Shown: positions 1 through 11,395 of the stretch, piece after piece
Position numbering within the stretch: position 1 is the first letter of the stretch
How the letters are laid out: each line of letters starts with the position of its first letter
Assembly (NCBI RefSeq): GCF_014851395.1
Contig: NW_024040596.1
Span: 6,760,155-6,824,154 of the forward strand
Source of the DNA: Micropterus salmoides
Lineage: Eukaryota > Chordata > Actinopteri > Centrarchiformes > Centrarchidae
Reading direction: 5' to 3'
DNA: 64,000 bases
Translations under genes and position numbers: made by a program
Notes under the pieces: model-generated
The model's database searches: none
Told to the model about the DNA's origin: nothing
Seen by the model: only the letters and a program-made list of their open reading frames with translations

Positions 1-1249
1 AGGGAGAGGATCAGTATAGTCGCCTCTGTTCCCCTCAGTGCGCTACTCCTTCCTAAACCCCCTCCTGTTCTTCCTCTTTTCTTCTGTAGAACTGATAGTG
101 AGGGGGAGGGTTCCCTCTTTAACAATACCCTACCTTCCTCCTCCTTCCTTTCTTTTACTCTCCGTCCATCTGTCTTTCTCTCACTCCCAATGTCCTTTTC
201 TCCTTTCGTAAATCAATAGAAAAGGATTTTGCTCCCTTTCTGTCATCCCTCCATCATGCCCCCCTCTCTGCCTCCCACCCATGTAGGAATCGATGAATAA
301 GGGAAGGCTGGTTCTAATCCGTATCAGTCATATCGTTCTGCTCAGCCAGCACTTTGGGCTGACTCAATTAAAACACAGCTCTGAAGAGACTGCAATTTCT
401 GTGTGTGTGTGTGTGTCACACTGTATCTGCTGCCGGTGCCTGTGTGACCTAATGCCTGTGCATGTTAGTGTGTGTAGCCAGGCAAAGCTGAAGACAGGTG
501 TGTTTGGAGGAGTGCCACCTGAAGATCTCAAGATCTTCTCTCTGATCAAAATTAAAACAGAGCAAACCATGATGAAGATTAGAGTCCTGTCTTCCTGTCA
601 TAGCTCACACGTGGGCCAGGCATCGGGCCTGTATTAGGCTCCTCCTTTATATGTTTTAGACATCCATCAATTAAAAGAAACTAGAAGAAGCTGGAGTTAA
701 ACAAACATAGAAAGACGATTTATAACCTATCACACACCCACTGCTTTCACACCGTTTTCCGGGAGTCAGATTTGATCCACCTCTGAACATCGGTAGGAAC
801 AGAGACGAAAGATGTCTCTGTGAAAATCCACAGCTTGCATGCCAGTGTTGCACGTAGCGGTCCTTGTCTATGCTGTTTGTTTACGGAAAGCCAGATTTAT
901 ATGTGAAAGCACACATGGTTGTGGGATAATGGCAAACGTTTGTTCAGTATGAGACAAGTACTAGTTTAGTATGAGTTTTATATCTATGGATTTTAGAAAG
1001 TATCAGTTTTTGATTTGAGAGGCTAAATTGATCATTAATACACTGTCGGCCGCTGGCAGGTTGGTTGTCACTTTAAAAAAACAAAAACATTAATTTAAAC
1101 AAAAAAAAAAATACTCCAAACATTTTTCTAAATTAACTTAATGAAAATATGAAACAAAATATAACCACTTTGCCATTAAAAACAAAACCATACTGTTCAA
1201 TTGGGTGCATCAGTAACCTGTGTTATGGGGAGGAGAAAAACACATCGTT
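1..1249. other. Intronic stretch, pyrimidine-rich at its left end
   Basis: The first 265 bases are strongly C/T-rich on the plus strand. A short (TG)n run lies near 400-416 and AT-rich sequence follows from about 1020 to 1200. I see no exon with splice signals and no recognisable transposon before the LINE relic. It is presumably part of the long intron downstream of the last visible pard3b exon. Confidence 0.5.
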
Positions 1250-1252
1250 ACA

Positions 1253-1470
1253 GGGACACTCTGCAGGTGGTCCGTGTTCGAGCTGTCGGCGCAAGACTCC
1301 GGCAAGATGAGAGGAGGTGGACTCTGTGTTTTACATCAATGATGCTTGGTACTCAAACGCAGTCCGGAAGGACTTTCCCAAATGTCAGACTGTTTATTGT
1401 GAAGATGAAACCTCATGATCATCTGGTTGCTATTGTTCACATTCACCCCAGATGCAAATTTAAAAAATGC
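1253..1470 (+). pseudogene. Relic of a LINE endonuclease domain
   Basis: Read on the plus strand, 1301-1327 gives GKMRGGGLC and, after one extra base near 1328, the frame shifts to FYINDAWYSNAVRKDF. This pair is the GGG-x-CFYIN(D/N)xWC block seen in the apurinic-type endonuclease of fish jockey/Rex/L2-like non-LTR retrotransposons. A stop follows about 30 codons later and no reverse transcriptase domain is adjacent, so it is a 5'-and-3'-truncated, frameshifted fragment. The exact clade cannot be fixed from so short a piece. Its identity as a LINE fragment is fairly secure; its limits are approximate. Confidence 0.65.
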
Positions 1471-1479
1471 ACTGCGTAA

Positions 1480-2670
1480 TGTTCTTGGTGTATATGTGTC
1501 TGTATATATGTATATAAATAACTGTATATATTGTTTTATTTTATATGTTACCATATTTTAATGTACACTTAATTATATGTTGTGTGTGTTGCATGAAGGA
1601 ACTACTACGTTTCGTTATGCAGCCTTGTGCTGTATAATGACAAACAAACAACCTTGTACCTTTCTGGATGTGATAGCAGTACAGAGAAAGCTACTGTGTA
1701 GTTAAAAAAATTATATCTTGACAATATATGAACAATTGTTGGCTCAACTTCATTTTAATAAGGTTGTCAACTTTAAACATCAGTTAACACAACTGGTAAT
1801 CCCTAAACTAAGGTGGCACCACTTGCTGGCCCTAAAGATGAGTAAACTCAAAAGACTTTGCACCTAAACACCTTATTTCTTTGCAACTTCTACATTTTTA
1901 AAGTGTAATATGCATTTAACAGTGGCAATAATGTATCTGGTGAGTGGTATATGTCTTTGGCCTTAAAGTAGTCTGATCTTAATCCAATGTGGAAAACCAA
2001 AAAGTAGGTAGACAAAGAAATCTCATTCCCTGATGTGATGAGAAATGACTTTTCTGAATTTATCCCCTCCACAAAAACCTACAGCAGTTTTACTGTACAT
2101 TGCCAGTATTACTCCCTTTAAAGAATAATGTAGCATAATTCAGTTTATACAGAACATTAACAATGACATCCATAAAAGACATCAGCCTCCATCCTTTTCT
2201 GGAAATGCCTTCCAGCTTCAACTCAGTACAAAAACTGCTGCAGGTGTTCAGAAAAAAGCCCCCACCTGGCTGTGTATTATTAGTTGGATTTTGTCAGTGG
2301 TTCATACTGAAGGCCATTCTTTGTGATTACTTCACCCCAGGCATGCTCTTAATATTTCAGAGGGATGGAGAAAGATTTAAATACACATGCACCCACACAC
2401 ACACATAAAAAAAGAAATCCATGCACACACAATCACATACTTAATCACACTCTTGCACACCCACAATCTACATGCTTTTGATAGATTATTATAGATTAAT
2501 TTACCTTGTTAATCAAAAGTGATATCAGTAATGTATGCAATATATTTAAATCTGTAGCGATGGAGAAAAAAAAAAAGAAGTGAGGCATGCTTTAGCACAC
2601 ATCAGAAAGATGTCTTCTTTCTTTTTTTTTGGTACCAGATGTCAATTTGTAACTTCTATTCCTTCATGTC
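1480..2670. other. AT-rich intronic stretch
   Basis: Mostly AT-rich unique-looking sequence. Short CA-rich patches lie at about 2390-2460 and a poly(A) run at about 2563-2577. Open frames here are short and lack plausible splice sites or protein similarity that I can recognise. Confidence 0.5.
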
Positions 2671-2671
2671 A

Positions 2672-2796
2672 TAGAGGTGGTGATGTAGCAGTGGATAAGA
2701 CACATGCCTTTGGTGCTCCAGAGGCGTGCGACCTCAGACATACAGTATATAGCAATTGTAAGTCGCTTTGGATAAAAGCGTCAGGTAAATTAATGA
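2672..2796 (+). mobile_element. tRNA-derived SINE with LINE-like tail, degenerate
   Basis: The head at 2672-2735 resembles a tRNA 5' half, with an A-box-like TAGCAGTGGATAAG at 2687-2700. The tail contains GTAAGTCGCTTTGGATAAAA (2759-2778), a 3' tail very common in fish SINE/LINE pairs. The internal B box is poorly preserved, so it is an old copy unlikely to be transcribed. I am sure that it is an interspersed repeat and less sure of the family name. Confidence 0.7.
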
Positions 2797-3274
2797 TTTT
2801 TATTACTATTTCCTTTTCCAAACTCACAGCTTTTACCCGAAATAAACTCTCTGCCATTCCTGGCCACACGGAATGAGTTATGATGCCTTCCACTTCCACT
2901 AAAGCAGGAAAAAAAGCAAGAAGACAATGTAAAACAAGCTCATTCACCCTGTTCTTCCTCACACGCTCCATCTTTACTTTGCAGCACCGTACATACTTCC
3001 TTCCATTCGTTCATCCCTGCTCTCCATCACTGCATCCGTCTTTATTTATTCTTCCCATTATAACTCTACATCCATTCATTAAATGCTAGGCTCTATCCTT
3101 CCGTCCATCCGTCCATTCATTCTCGAGAAAGCAGTAATTGCAGCTGCTGGTGAAAGCCATCCATTTTCTCAGGCTAATTACTACACCATCTTAACAAAGT
3201 AGCACTAAAGGAAAGGGACTCGAGAAGCACACTCCCAAGAACATGCTTATTCACAATCACACACAAGTTCACCT

Positions 3275-3277
<3 letters not shown>

Positions 3278-3311
<34 letters not shown>
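3278..3311. repeat. (AC)n microsatellite
   Basis: An uninterrupted AC dinucleotide run of about 34 bases. Confidence 0.95.
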
Positions 3312-3312
<1 letters not shown>

Positions 3313-3534
3313 CTATTCTAATGAGGCCTTTCCATAGTTCATCATTCTTCTAATGAGTCTGTGTTGACCACACAGGAGAGAATCACTCTACCAGAGTCTA
3401 ATATGTTCTGTTCATCAGATACATATGCATCTGCATCACAAGTTGGTAGCTTGGTAGAAATAATAGAGATTCAAAAAAATAATAAATTTTAAAGAATAAC
3501 ACAGAGCCTACAACTTTCCAGATTTCTGGGTTAT

Positions 3535-3918
3535 CAATTTGGGAAATGCACTTTTGCTTTCCCAGAGTTAGATAAGGAGGTTGATACCAGGCTCGATTCT
3601 GTCTGTTAAACATGAAACTACAGCTCGCACGTCCGGTTAGCTTGGCACAAACACAAGAAACAGATGGAAACAGCTAGCATGGCTCAGTCTGAAGGTAGCA
3701 ATAATCCACCTACGAGCATTTCTACAGCTCACTAATGAACAAGTTATATCTTGATTGTTTAATATGAACAAAAAGTGAAACAAGCTAATTGTTTTTGCAA
3801 TTTAGTTTTTATACATAGTAAACAAAGTAGATAAAACATGTTAATCAGTGAGCTTCAGAAGTGCTTGTAGATAGATTCTGTTAAATTTGAACAGAGCCAG
3901 GCTAGCTATCTATTTGAC
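3535..3918. mobile_element. Foldback/palindromic fish repeat, degenerate
   Basis: The left arm (about 3535-3740) contains GTTAGCTTGGCACAAA-like and CAGCTAGCATGGCTCAG segments. The right part (about 3838-3915) is their diverged reverse complement, running from TTAATCAGTGAGCTTCAGAA to AGCCAGGCTAGCTATC. The arms are roughly 75% matched by eye over about 75 bases. This arrangement, with GGGAAATGCACTTTTGCTTT at the left end, matches a very abundant palindromic element known from many percomorph introns. The right end appears truncated. No coding capacity is visible. Confidence 0.7.
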
Positions 3919-5040
3919 TGTTAATGACCTGCTTGTAACATTGTGATCCATGTTTGAGCAAATCAAAATGTGTTTAAGTGGGTGGTGTTCCTGTGTGTGT
4001 TTACAAAACACAGCAAATGCTGTGGGCTGGGGAGTGAAGTTTTAAAACCAGAAATCTCTGCAACTGGCAACGTAACCGCTGAGTCACTGTTATTGATCTA
4101 CCACCTCCTGAATCCTCTGCAGACATACACCATTTTGGTCACTTTGTGCAATTGGGCTGTAAAATCTCACTCAGCCCAGCCACAGAGAGTGACAGCCAAG
4201 AAAAGAGTGAGGGTAAAAGGCAAGAAAAGTGAAAGCTGTAAGAGAGGCACAGAAAGATAGTGAGAGAATAAAATAATCATGGGCAAATTTGCTTATTTGT
4301 TTACAACACCAAAGAAGCACCAATCATCTTTATACACAAACCTCTTCCTACTGAAATGTCAGCGAAGCACTAGAATAAAGGGCTAAGAATTAAGACTGGT
4401 GCACATTTAAATGTCACAGCGCTGTTGAGCCTCTTGTACAATTAAGACCACAGAAGGTCAATTTTCCCCAAAGCACGCAGCTTAGAGCATCTCCCATGAA
4501 TACAGCGATTAATACTACTAAATGCAAAGCATATCTTCATATCTTGTTTAGTGTAAGTTTGTGAGGCAGTAGAAATGACAGCATATTAGGTTTGTGTGTG
4601 TGCTTGCATATCAGTAAGTAGACCTATCAATCAAATTAATTCCCTTTTATTTTCAAAATGGCATTTAAAAGTTATCAGGCAGGTGGCGTCCCAAAGAAAC
4701 TTGCAGCAGACAGCAACACACTGACATACAGACACAAATTTGTTTCTGTCACTAAATGGGGCTTCGTGTTAACTTACATTTAAGTTCCAATATTATGCTC
4801 ATTTTCAGGTGCATACTTTTATTTGGGGTTTCTATTAGAAAATGTTTAGATGCTTTAATGTTAAAAACAAAACAAAACATTATTTTTCTCCTCCATTGCT
4901 TTAGCACCTCTATTCACCTTCTGTCTGTCTCTTTAATGCCTCCCTCCCTACAAGCCCACTTTCTTCTGATTGGCCAACTTTCTGGAAGCCACCTGAGGGG
5001 CAGGAACAAGCTGGCACAGCCTCAGTGCAAGCCACAGATG
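3919..5040. other. Intronic stretch, nothing recognised
   Basis: No supported exon, RNA gene or clear repeat. The sequence is mixed AT-rich with a purine-rich patch near 4190-4270. Confidence 0.5.
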
Positions 5041-5383
5041 GAGCAGTGAAGCCGACTAAAGCCTGCATGGACGGTTCCATGTAGGCCTAAAAATGTTGAA
5101 AAACTGTTGTTCCACCAGTGACGCTGCGTTAATGTTTGGCAGGTGAGCCTCGTAGGTGGGCTGATTAAACAGTCACAATCAGATAAACACACTGAGCCAA
5201 GATACTATTTGTTGGCGCAGCATAGTGCAGCTAAGCATGCTAGCAGAAGTGCGGTGTTTCTGCCGTTGCTCTACGTCAATTTAACGACGCTTATGCTGCG
5301 CGATCATGCGCAGTAGACGCTGGTGCCAACAGGAAGTAGCCCTGTAGTAGCATTTTATTGGTGCACAACTGGCTTCACTGCTC
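5041..5383. mobile_element. Non-autonomous inverted-repeat element (MITE-like)
   Basis: GAGCAGTGAAGCC at 5041-5053 is the exact reverse complement of GGCTTCACTGCTC at 5371-5383, bounding 343 bases with raised GC content and no coding potential. The right flank carries the ATACTGTCTATGG motif that is frequent at the edges of fish miniature elements. I could not find a convincing target-site duplication, so the true ends may lie slightly outside. Superfamily not assigned. Confidence 0.55.
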
Positions 5384-5529
5384 TCTATTAATATACTGTC
5401 TATGGGCACAGCACTGTGTGGAGATGGGTCTGGCTATGTGAGACTATGCCCCACTGATTACTGTATAAAAACACAACTTTATAACTTTATTCCCTGATTA
5501 TGTTGAAACTGCAAATTCAAATCTATACA

Positions 5530-6360
5530 CATATATTTTAAGAGACAGTGAGTAAAGTGAGAAACGGAAAAAAAAATATGAGAAACAGAGTGAGAGAGAG
5601 AGAGAGAGAGAGAGGAATTTGGAAACAGGAAGTGTGGTGGGAAAGAGGGAGAGATGGGGATAAATAAATGATAGTAAGAAGGAAGGTAAGGCGATAGCAG
5701 AGAGGATAGGATTAGTCTCTGCTGCAAAGCCTTTGGAGAAATACACACTAAACCACACACACAATATTCAGCTATACGCACACATCCATGAGGTAGACAT
5801 ATTATACATGCAGTAAAAAAATAAAATAAAAGAGTAAAAGACACAAAATCACACATAGATTTCAAACTAACACACATGCACACACACACAGGTTTGTCCA
5901 ATCCTTAGTGTTCCTAGCAGTTTGTCCTTGAAAGTGCAAGGTGGGGAGTTGATAAGGGGACAGAGAGAGAGAAAGATGGAGTCAGGGGTGATGGCATATA
6001 TAGAGGGACAGAGGGAAGGATGAGGAGAAGGGGAGCCAAAAAAGTGAAGGAAGATAATTTGGTTTCCTCTAAGCCCCCTCCCTGCCACCCAGATAGTATA
6101 TCCGTCTACCTCCACCCCCCGACTCTCCATCGGTGTCTCTCACTCCTTCTCTCTACCCCAAACTTACAGACTTAAAAAAGTTCCTCTTTGAGGATTAGGG
6201 GGGAACAAAGAAGGTGAATTTCAAGGAAGACTGAGGAAGTGGAAGAGAGAGAGGGGTACAGGGGAGTAAAAAAGATGTAGGGGTTAAAGGGGAGACAATT
6301 TACCTGACAGAGAGGTACAGTTGATGGGAGTGAGGACGGCGAAGGTAAAGATAAGACCAA
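5530..6360. repeat. Long purine-rich (plus strand) tract
   Basis: About 800 bases in which the plus strand is mostly A and G, including a (GA)n run at 5592-5614 and many GGAAGG/AGAGAG patches. Open frames on the opposite strand here (Ser/Leu/Pro/Phe-rich) are low-complexity artefacts. No gene is supported. Confidence 0.6.
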
Positions 6361-6536
6361 GGTAAATTTTTACCCCGTCTGCCAGTTTTATAATGTCAGC
6401 GCCTTAGGTAGGAAAATCTCCGCTGGGTTTTTATTTGTGGATTCTGCTTTTATTTATTTATTTTTCTATGATATCTCAGGAGTAGGACTTAGCATAAGAG
6501 CATGTGCACATAAGAGCAGCATAGCCACCTTTCCAT

Positions 6537-6884
<348 letters not shown>

Positions 6885-8345
6885 AGTGTGTGCGATTGTG
6901 TGACAGTGGGAGCAGGTGGCTACAGTGGCAGGTTAGATGGAGCTGTAATAGGATGAAAGTGACACTTTCTCCTTTTGCCTCCCTCGCACACTTTCTTCCT
7001 CTTTCAGATGATTGGCTCCAGTCAGGTGGTATTGATGGCCGGGGTGTCTTTTGATTCTTTCCTATATTTACTATATTTTTTTTTTATCTCTTCTAATCTC
7101 ATGAAAGTCTTGACCTCTTCTCTCCTATTGTCTCCCTGTCTTATGCTGTTCTAGTCTCAACGTGTTTTATATCTTGTCCCCTCCATTTTTACATTGCTCC
7201 TTTCCCTTCTCATCTTCTCTGCTTTCCCTCTTCTCTGGTTCTCTTATCATCCGCCCTAAAATGTCTGGTCAGGTAAGAGTACGGCTATGTGCCTAAGATT
7301 CTCTTGCTCAACTAATGTAAATCTATACAAAAAAGCTTAATCTGCATTGGAAACTGTTACCCCCCCCCCCAAATTAACATCACAGGTGTTTTATGTACTA
7401 CTTTACAGTACTAATCGTGAGTCTGGATATTGTTTTTTACATCAATAACGTGTAAACAAATTTACTAATCAATTTTTATTTAATGCGAAACACGAAATAT
7501 ATTCAACACGTATAAGTGAAGTTCTTTTATCAAATAGATGAGTATACCCCAAGTGAAATGTAGAGAGAAATATGTTTTTAACAATTTAAATAATAACAAC
7601 TATGTAATTACTTTTTGTGCATGTACATGTGCAAGGTTTGTTTGTGTGTTTGTGTCATGTGTATGACTGTGTGCATGTGAAAGGATGAGGCACACTGGGC
7701 ACAAAAAAAAAGAGAAAAATGCACAAAGAAGTGTGGAAAATGGAGGCAATATTTGCTTTTGTGCTGGATGACATGCTGTGGAAGGAGGAAGAAATCCACT
7801 TGCAACGCTGGGCTTTTGTTCGGTATGTAGACTTGAATCCATGAACAGATATGTACAAATGTACAGACACACAAACACACAAAGCCCCGTGAGCTGTTCT
7901 TCCTGGGTGGGGGTCTTACATGAAAAGAAATGCACACAAATACACCACAGTATAGAGTCTTTAAAGCTTAAGTCTTTTCAGATCTATATCACATGACCCC
8001 TGAGAAACCTCTTTTCTAGTAGTCAACTTTTTCCAGAAAGTAAGAAAAAAAAAGCTGCTTGTTTAATCCTACTGAAATTAATAATTAACCTATTACACAA
8101 TGCATTTGAAATGGTTGGTCTCATAAGGTGTGAGGATCAGCCTACACAGTAGGAAAAATTCTCCAGACAAATGATCCAAAAATCTCAAAATCCTGAGCAA
8201 TTTTTAATTTGTCTGAAAGCTCTGACTTGGCTGAAGGCTCGGATATCACCTTAAGTGCGAGGGTGGTTAGCGGCATCTATCAAATACCCGAAAGAAAGCA
8301 GGATGGGTGGGAAAGAAAGAGAAATGTAAAGAGAGAGCAAGACGG
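6885..8345. other. Intronic stretch with a pyrimidine-rich block
   Basis: The plus strand is strongly C/T-rich at about 7060-7260, with a C10 run at about 7362-7371. AT-rich sequence follows to about 7620. Open frames on both strands at 7600-7990 derive from GT/CA-rich sequence and are not credible exons. Confidence 0.5.
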
Positions 8346-8491
8346 GGATTAGAAACCCTCTGAAAGGCAGTCACTTAATTTCCTGGCTAACCTGGCAATG
8401 ATTATCTCCAGGGTGGGAATGGAACGTTTGAAGTCCTGGGACCAGACTAATCCTTGGTGAGTAACCTCCACCTCTCATTTCCTCTGGATTA
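8346..8491. promoter_or_regulatory. Candidate K50-homeodomain site cluster
   Basis: Three GGATTA-type sites lie in 146 bases: GGATTA at 8346-8351, TAATCC at 8448-8453 and GGATTA at 8486-8491. This is the core bound by OTX/CRX/PITX/GSC-class homeodomains. The surrounding sequence is free of microsatellites. Enhancer function is inference from motif clustering only. Confidence 0.25.
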
Positions 8492-8707
8492 GCTCACTCT
8501 GCTACTTAATAAAAAAAGGTGGACGTGGACAGATATTAACCTACAGGGGAAGAGAGAAAGAGCGAGAAAGACTGTGTCTGTCTTTCTCTGACAGTGGAGA
8601 CTGTCCTATCTGGATAAATGACAGAATTGGTAATTTGTTCAAACATGTCAAAAGTGTTCTCTGAGAAGCAAAGGTGTAAGTATGTAGAGTGATGTAGTGA
8701 GAAGATA

Positions 8708-8790
8708 GAGGTTATCCTTTGACACGGGAGACCCCTGTTCGCATCTCATCTCCTACCAACTGTCAACATGGGATTCTTCATTTTCTAACC
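8708..8790 (+). mobile_element. Possible degenerate tRNA-SINE head
   Basis: The segment ends in GGGAGACCCCTGTTCGCATC, which resembles the B-box/T-arm region of tRNA-derived fish SINEs, and is preceded by an A-box-like region. Too decayed to assign a family. Confidence 0.35.
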
Positions 8791-8799
8791 TTAAAGAGT

Positions 8800-8992
8800 A
8801 AGGCCGTCACTTTTGTCCAAAATTTTGAATTTAAACATGGATTTTTTTTCTTCTTTTGAACGGTTATGTTCAGTTCTAATCAGCGAGAGGGCATGTGAAA
8901 AATATGTGGGTTGCATTTGAATTAACTGGAACAAATTACACTTAGTTGGAATTCGTTCTAACTTGATTTTTTTGAAACGGCGACAGCCCTAA
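8800..8992. mobile_element. Short hAT-like miniature element
   Basis: The left end AAGGCCGTCACTTTTGTC and the reverse complement of the right end, TTAGGGCTGTCGCCGTTTC, are imperfect inverted repeats about 18 bases long, of the TAGGGCTGTC type common in fish hAT miniature elements. No clean 8-bp target duplication was found. Confidence 0.5.
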
Positions 8993-9781
8993 CCCAAACA
9001 TAACCACAGAAGTGGCAGATCAAATAAACAGCATTTATGAACAATTGTCATGCCTGGGTTTAAATGGTCACAGACAAACAACGCCACTGTGCTGCTGACA
9101 GGGTTACCAGATCAGAAAACTCTCATATGGATTACTTTAGAAGGAAATGAACCTGCCCTATTTTGATATTTATGTTGGAGGACTTGGAGGACTCTGGGAA
9201 GACAAACACATGTACAGTCCGGATTTGTAGGAGTTAAGGAAGAGGGAAAACCAGGGAAAAAGATAAGGGGAGAGAAACTTAAGAGACCCTGAAAGAATAG
9301 GCAATGAGCGGAGGGGATGGAGAAAGAGATGGTAAACAGTGGGAGATAGATGCAGAAAGATAAGTGAAGAGAGAAAAACAGGATGACTTCATTGAGTGCT
9401 GTTTATTAGCTATCAGTATCTTGCCAATTTAGTGTAAGACCAACAAATAAAACAGACAAATGAAATGCACACACACTCATGCTCGTCATGGTAACCAGTT
9501 GGCTGTGACTTCCTGCCTGTTTGGATTGATAAATTGGTAAAGCTGAAGGTGACACAGTGTCTTCAACAATTTGGGACCTCATGATTGAGGGTTATTTGCA
9601 AATTCACACAAGGACTGCAAGGACTTGCAGCGCCCAAAAACACACACTTTCACATCACTAAAAAGCTGCAAATTAACTAACAATTTTTCAGAAAAGCTGT
9701 TGCCAAATTATGCTCAACAGTCTTTTTCTCTCACCAGGCTTTTCTCAAGAGGGATAGCCTGAAGTGCTGCCAGGTTACCGG
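8993..9781. other. Intronic stretch with a purine-rich block
   Basis: The plus strand is A/G-rich at about 9235-9380. No exon or RNA gene is supported in this stretch. Confidence 0.5.
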
Positions 9782-9897
9782 CCAATCTGACCAATGACAT
9801 GTCACTTGACCCTTCTTTCGGCCAATGCCCTGTCTCCAACAACCGGCTGGGCCCCAGCTGGCCAATTAGCTCGCCTCTTAGTGTGGAGCCCGGCCAA
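9782..9897 (+). promoter_or_regulatory. Cluster of five same-strand CCAAT boxes
   Basis: CCAAT occurs at 9782, 9791, 9822, 9861 and 9893, all on the plus strand within 116 bases of locally GC-rich sequence. Two gaps are 31 and 32 bases (9791-9822 and 9861-9893), about three helical turns, the arrangement favoured by NF-Y in multi-CCAAT promoters. No TATA box or exon is evident downstream; a (GT)n microsatellite follows at 9982-10004. It could be a promoter for an unrecognised transcript, an enhancer, or part of an old LTR. Confidence 0.4.
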
Positions 9898-11251
9898 TGA
9901 AAAGCCCCGGGAGACTTCTGTTCATCTGAACTCACAGATGGGAGGACAGAGAGGCAGAGAAGCGAGAGAGGGGAAGAGAAAGTGTGTGTGTGTGTGTGTG
10001 TGTGAGGGAGAAGGGGTGTGAGGGAGGACTTGGCCTGAATTCCCAAACACTATTGAGACATCTTCACTGAAGAGGTTGGCTAGTTTTGAGTTAGCAGTTG
10101 GAGACAAATCTCTCCATTTAAATGTGACCAATGGGAAAATTTCATTGTTAGTACAAGAAATAAAAAGGAAACCAAACCGCAAACCTTATTTTAAGATTTA
10201 AGAAGAACAGACTACCTATTGTAGATTTATTAACTAGAAAGTTTCCTAAAAAACCTTTTGACAACCTGAAAACAGATTCTTTAATCTTACAATAAAGCAA
10301 TTAAAGATGATCACATTTTAGTTTTTGTCCAGCTTTAACTAGGTTCCAGGGTGCAGTGGTTTGTGGTTGTGACTGCTAATATGGATGCGTTACACACGGC
10401 AGATGTTCAGCTCTAATTCAAATGACTTTCTTTTTTGAATCACTTTCTGTCTACCTCTGCCTTACTCTAAGCCTACTTTAATGAACAGCACTTAAGTAAC
10501 TACACTTTACAGCACAGTACTTACAAAAGTAAAGTTGGCAAACGGTAAAAATTGTCAGTATTAAATGGAAAGGCCTTAATGTTACTGGGTTGGAAAAAAT
10601 TGAGAAAGCTTTATTCAGAAAATACCACAAAATGCAGACCAGAGTGGAACTTGAAAAGCTTTCCTTGCTTCACTAGTTACACTGATTTGGAGTGAAAATT
10701 CTCCCAGCATTTTAGCTGTATGTCTATTTTTTATCACAAAAAAACATTAAGTGAAACTGACTTTCTTTCAGTCAGCATTTTGGACAGCTGTATTGAAATG
10801 CCACAGTTACATAAGCTCCCCCTCTCTCAATATCTCAACATGTGACTTGAATTTCCTCTATTTCTGTGCAACTCCTTCTGAATCTTTCCCTGACACACAC
10901 TCTTCCCCATGTTTTGAGATAACACTTTCTCTCTCAGTAGCAGTTTCAGTTTGCTTTATTGGCATGGCTTCAAAGCTCATCTTTGCTAACAGGAGAAAAC
11001 AATCCAGGAAAAAAGTAAAAAAAAAAACAAAAAAAACCAAGTGTAATAGTTAAATGAAGTAAGTTAAAAAGTCATCGCTTTATGCACACACACCTAGAGC
11101 TAAAGAAGTCGGTCTGTGTTTATGTTTGTCTGTTGGCATCTTTATCAAAGCTTGAATAGAAGTCATGAAATCTAAATAGAAATCTAGATTTAACCAAATG
11201 TAACAACATCAAGACCCATGACTGATATATGAAATAATTTCCTAATTCTCA
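9898..11251. other. Intronic stretch with (GT)n
   Basis: Contains a (GT)n run at 9982-10004 and otherwise unique-looking AT-rich sequence. Short open frames at 10750-11050 end in a lysine-coded A-rich tract and are not convincing. Confidence 0.5.
11153..11245 (+). repeat. Diverged direct repeat, copy 1
   Basis: Shares several blocks with 13010-13100, including AGAAATCTAGATTT and TAACAACATCAAGAC, in the same order and orientation. The two copies lie about 1.86 kb apart and look like an unnamed interspersed repeat or an old local duplication. Confidence 0.6.
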
Positions 11252-11395
11252 CCATCCATTTTCTGTACCCATTGATCATGTACACATTGGGCGAGAGGCG
11301 GGTACACCATGGTCACCACAGGGCTAAATTCGTATAGACAGACAGCCATTCACACTCACATTCTCCTAAGAGCAATTTACAGTTACTCATTTTTA
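11252..11395 (-). mobile_element. Degenerate fish SINE/LINE 3' fragment
   Basis: Contains the blocks GGGCGAGAGGCGGGTACACC, CAGGGCTAA and CATTCACACTCACATTC, followed by GCAATTTA. On the minus strand these are the conserved segments of an extremely common percomorph repeat tail. No coding content. Confidence 0.65.
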
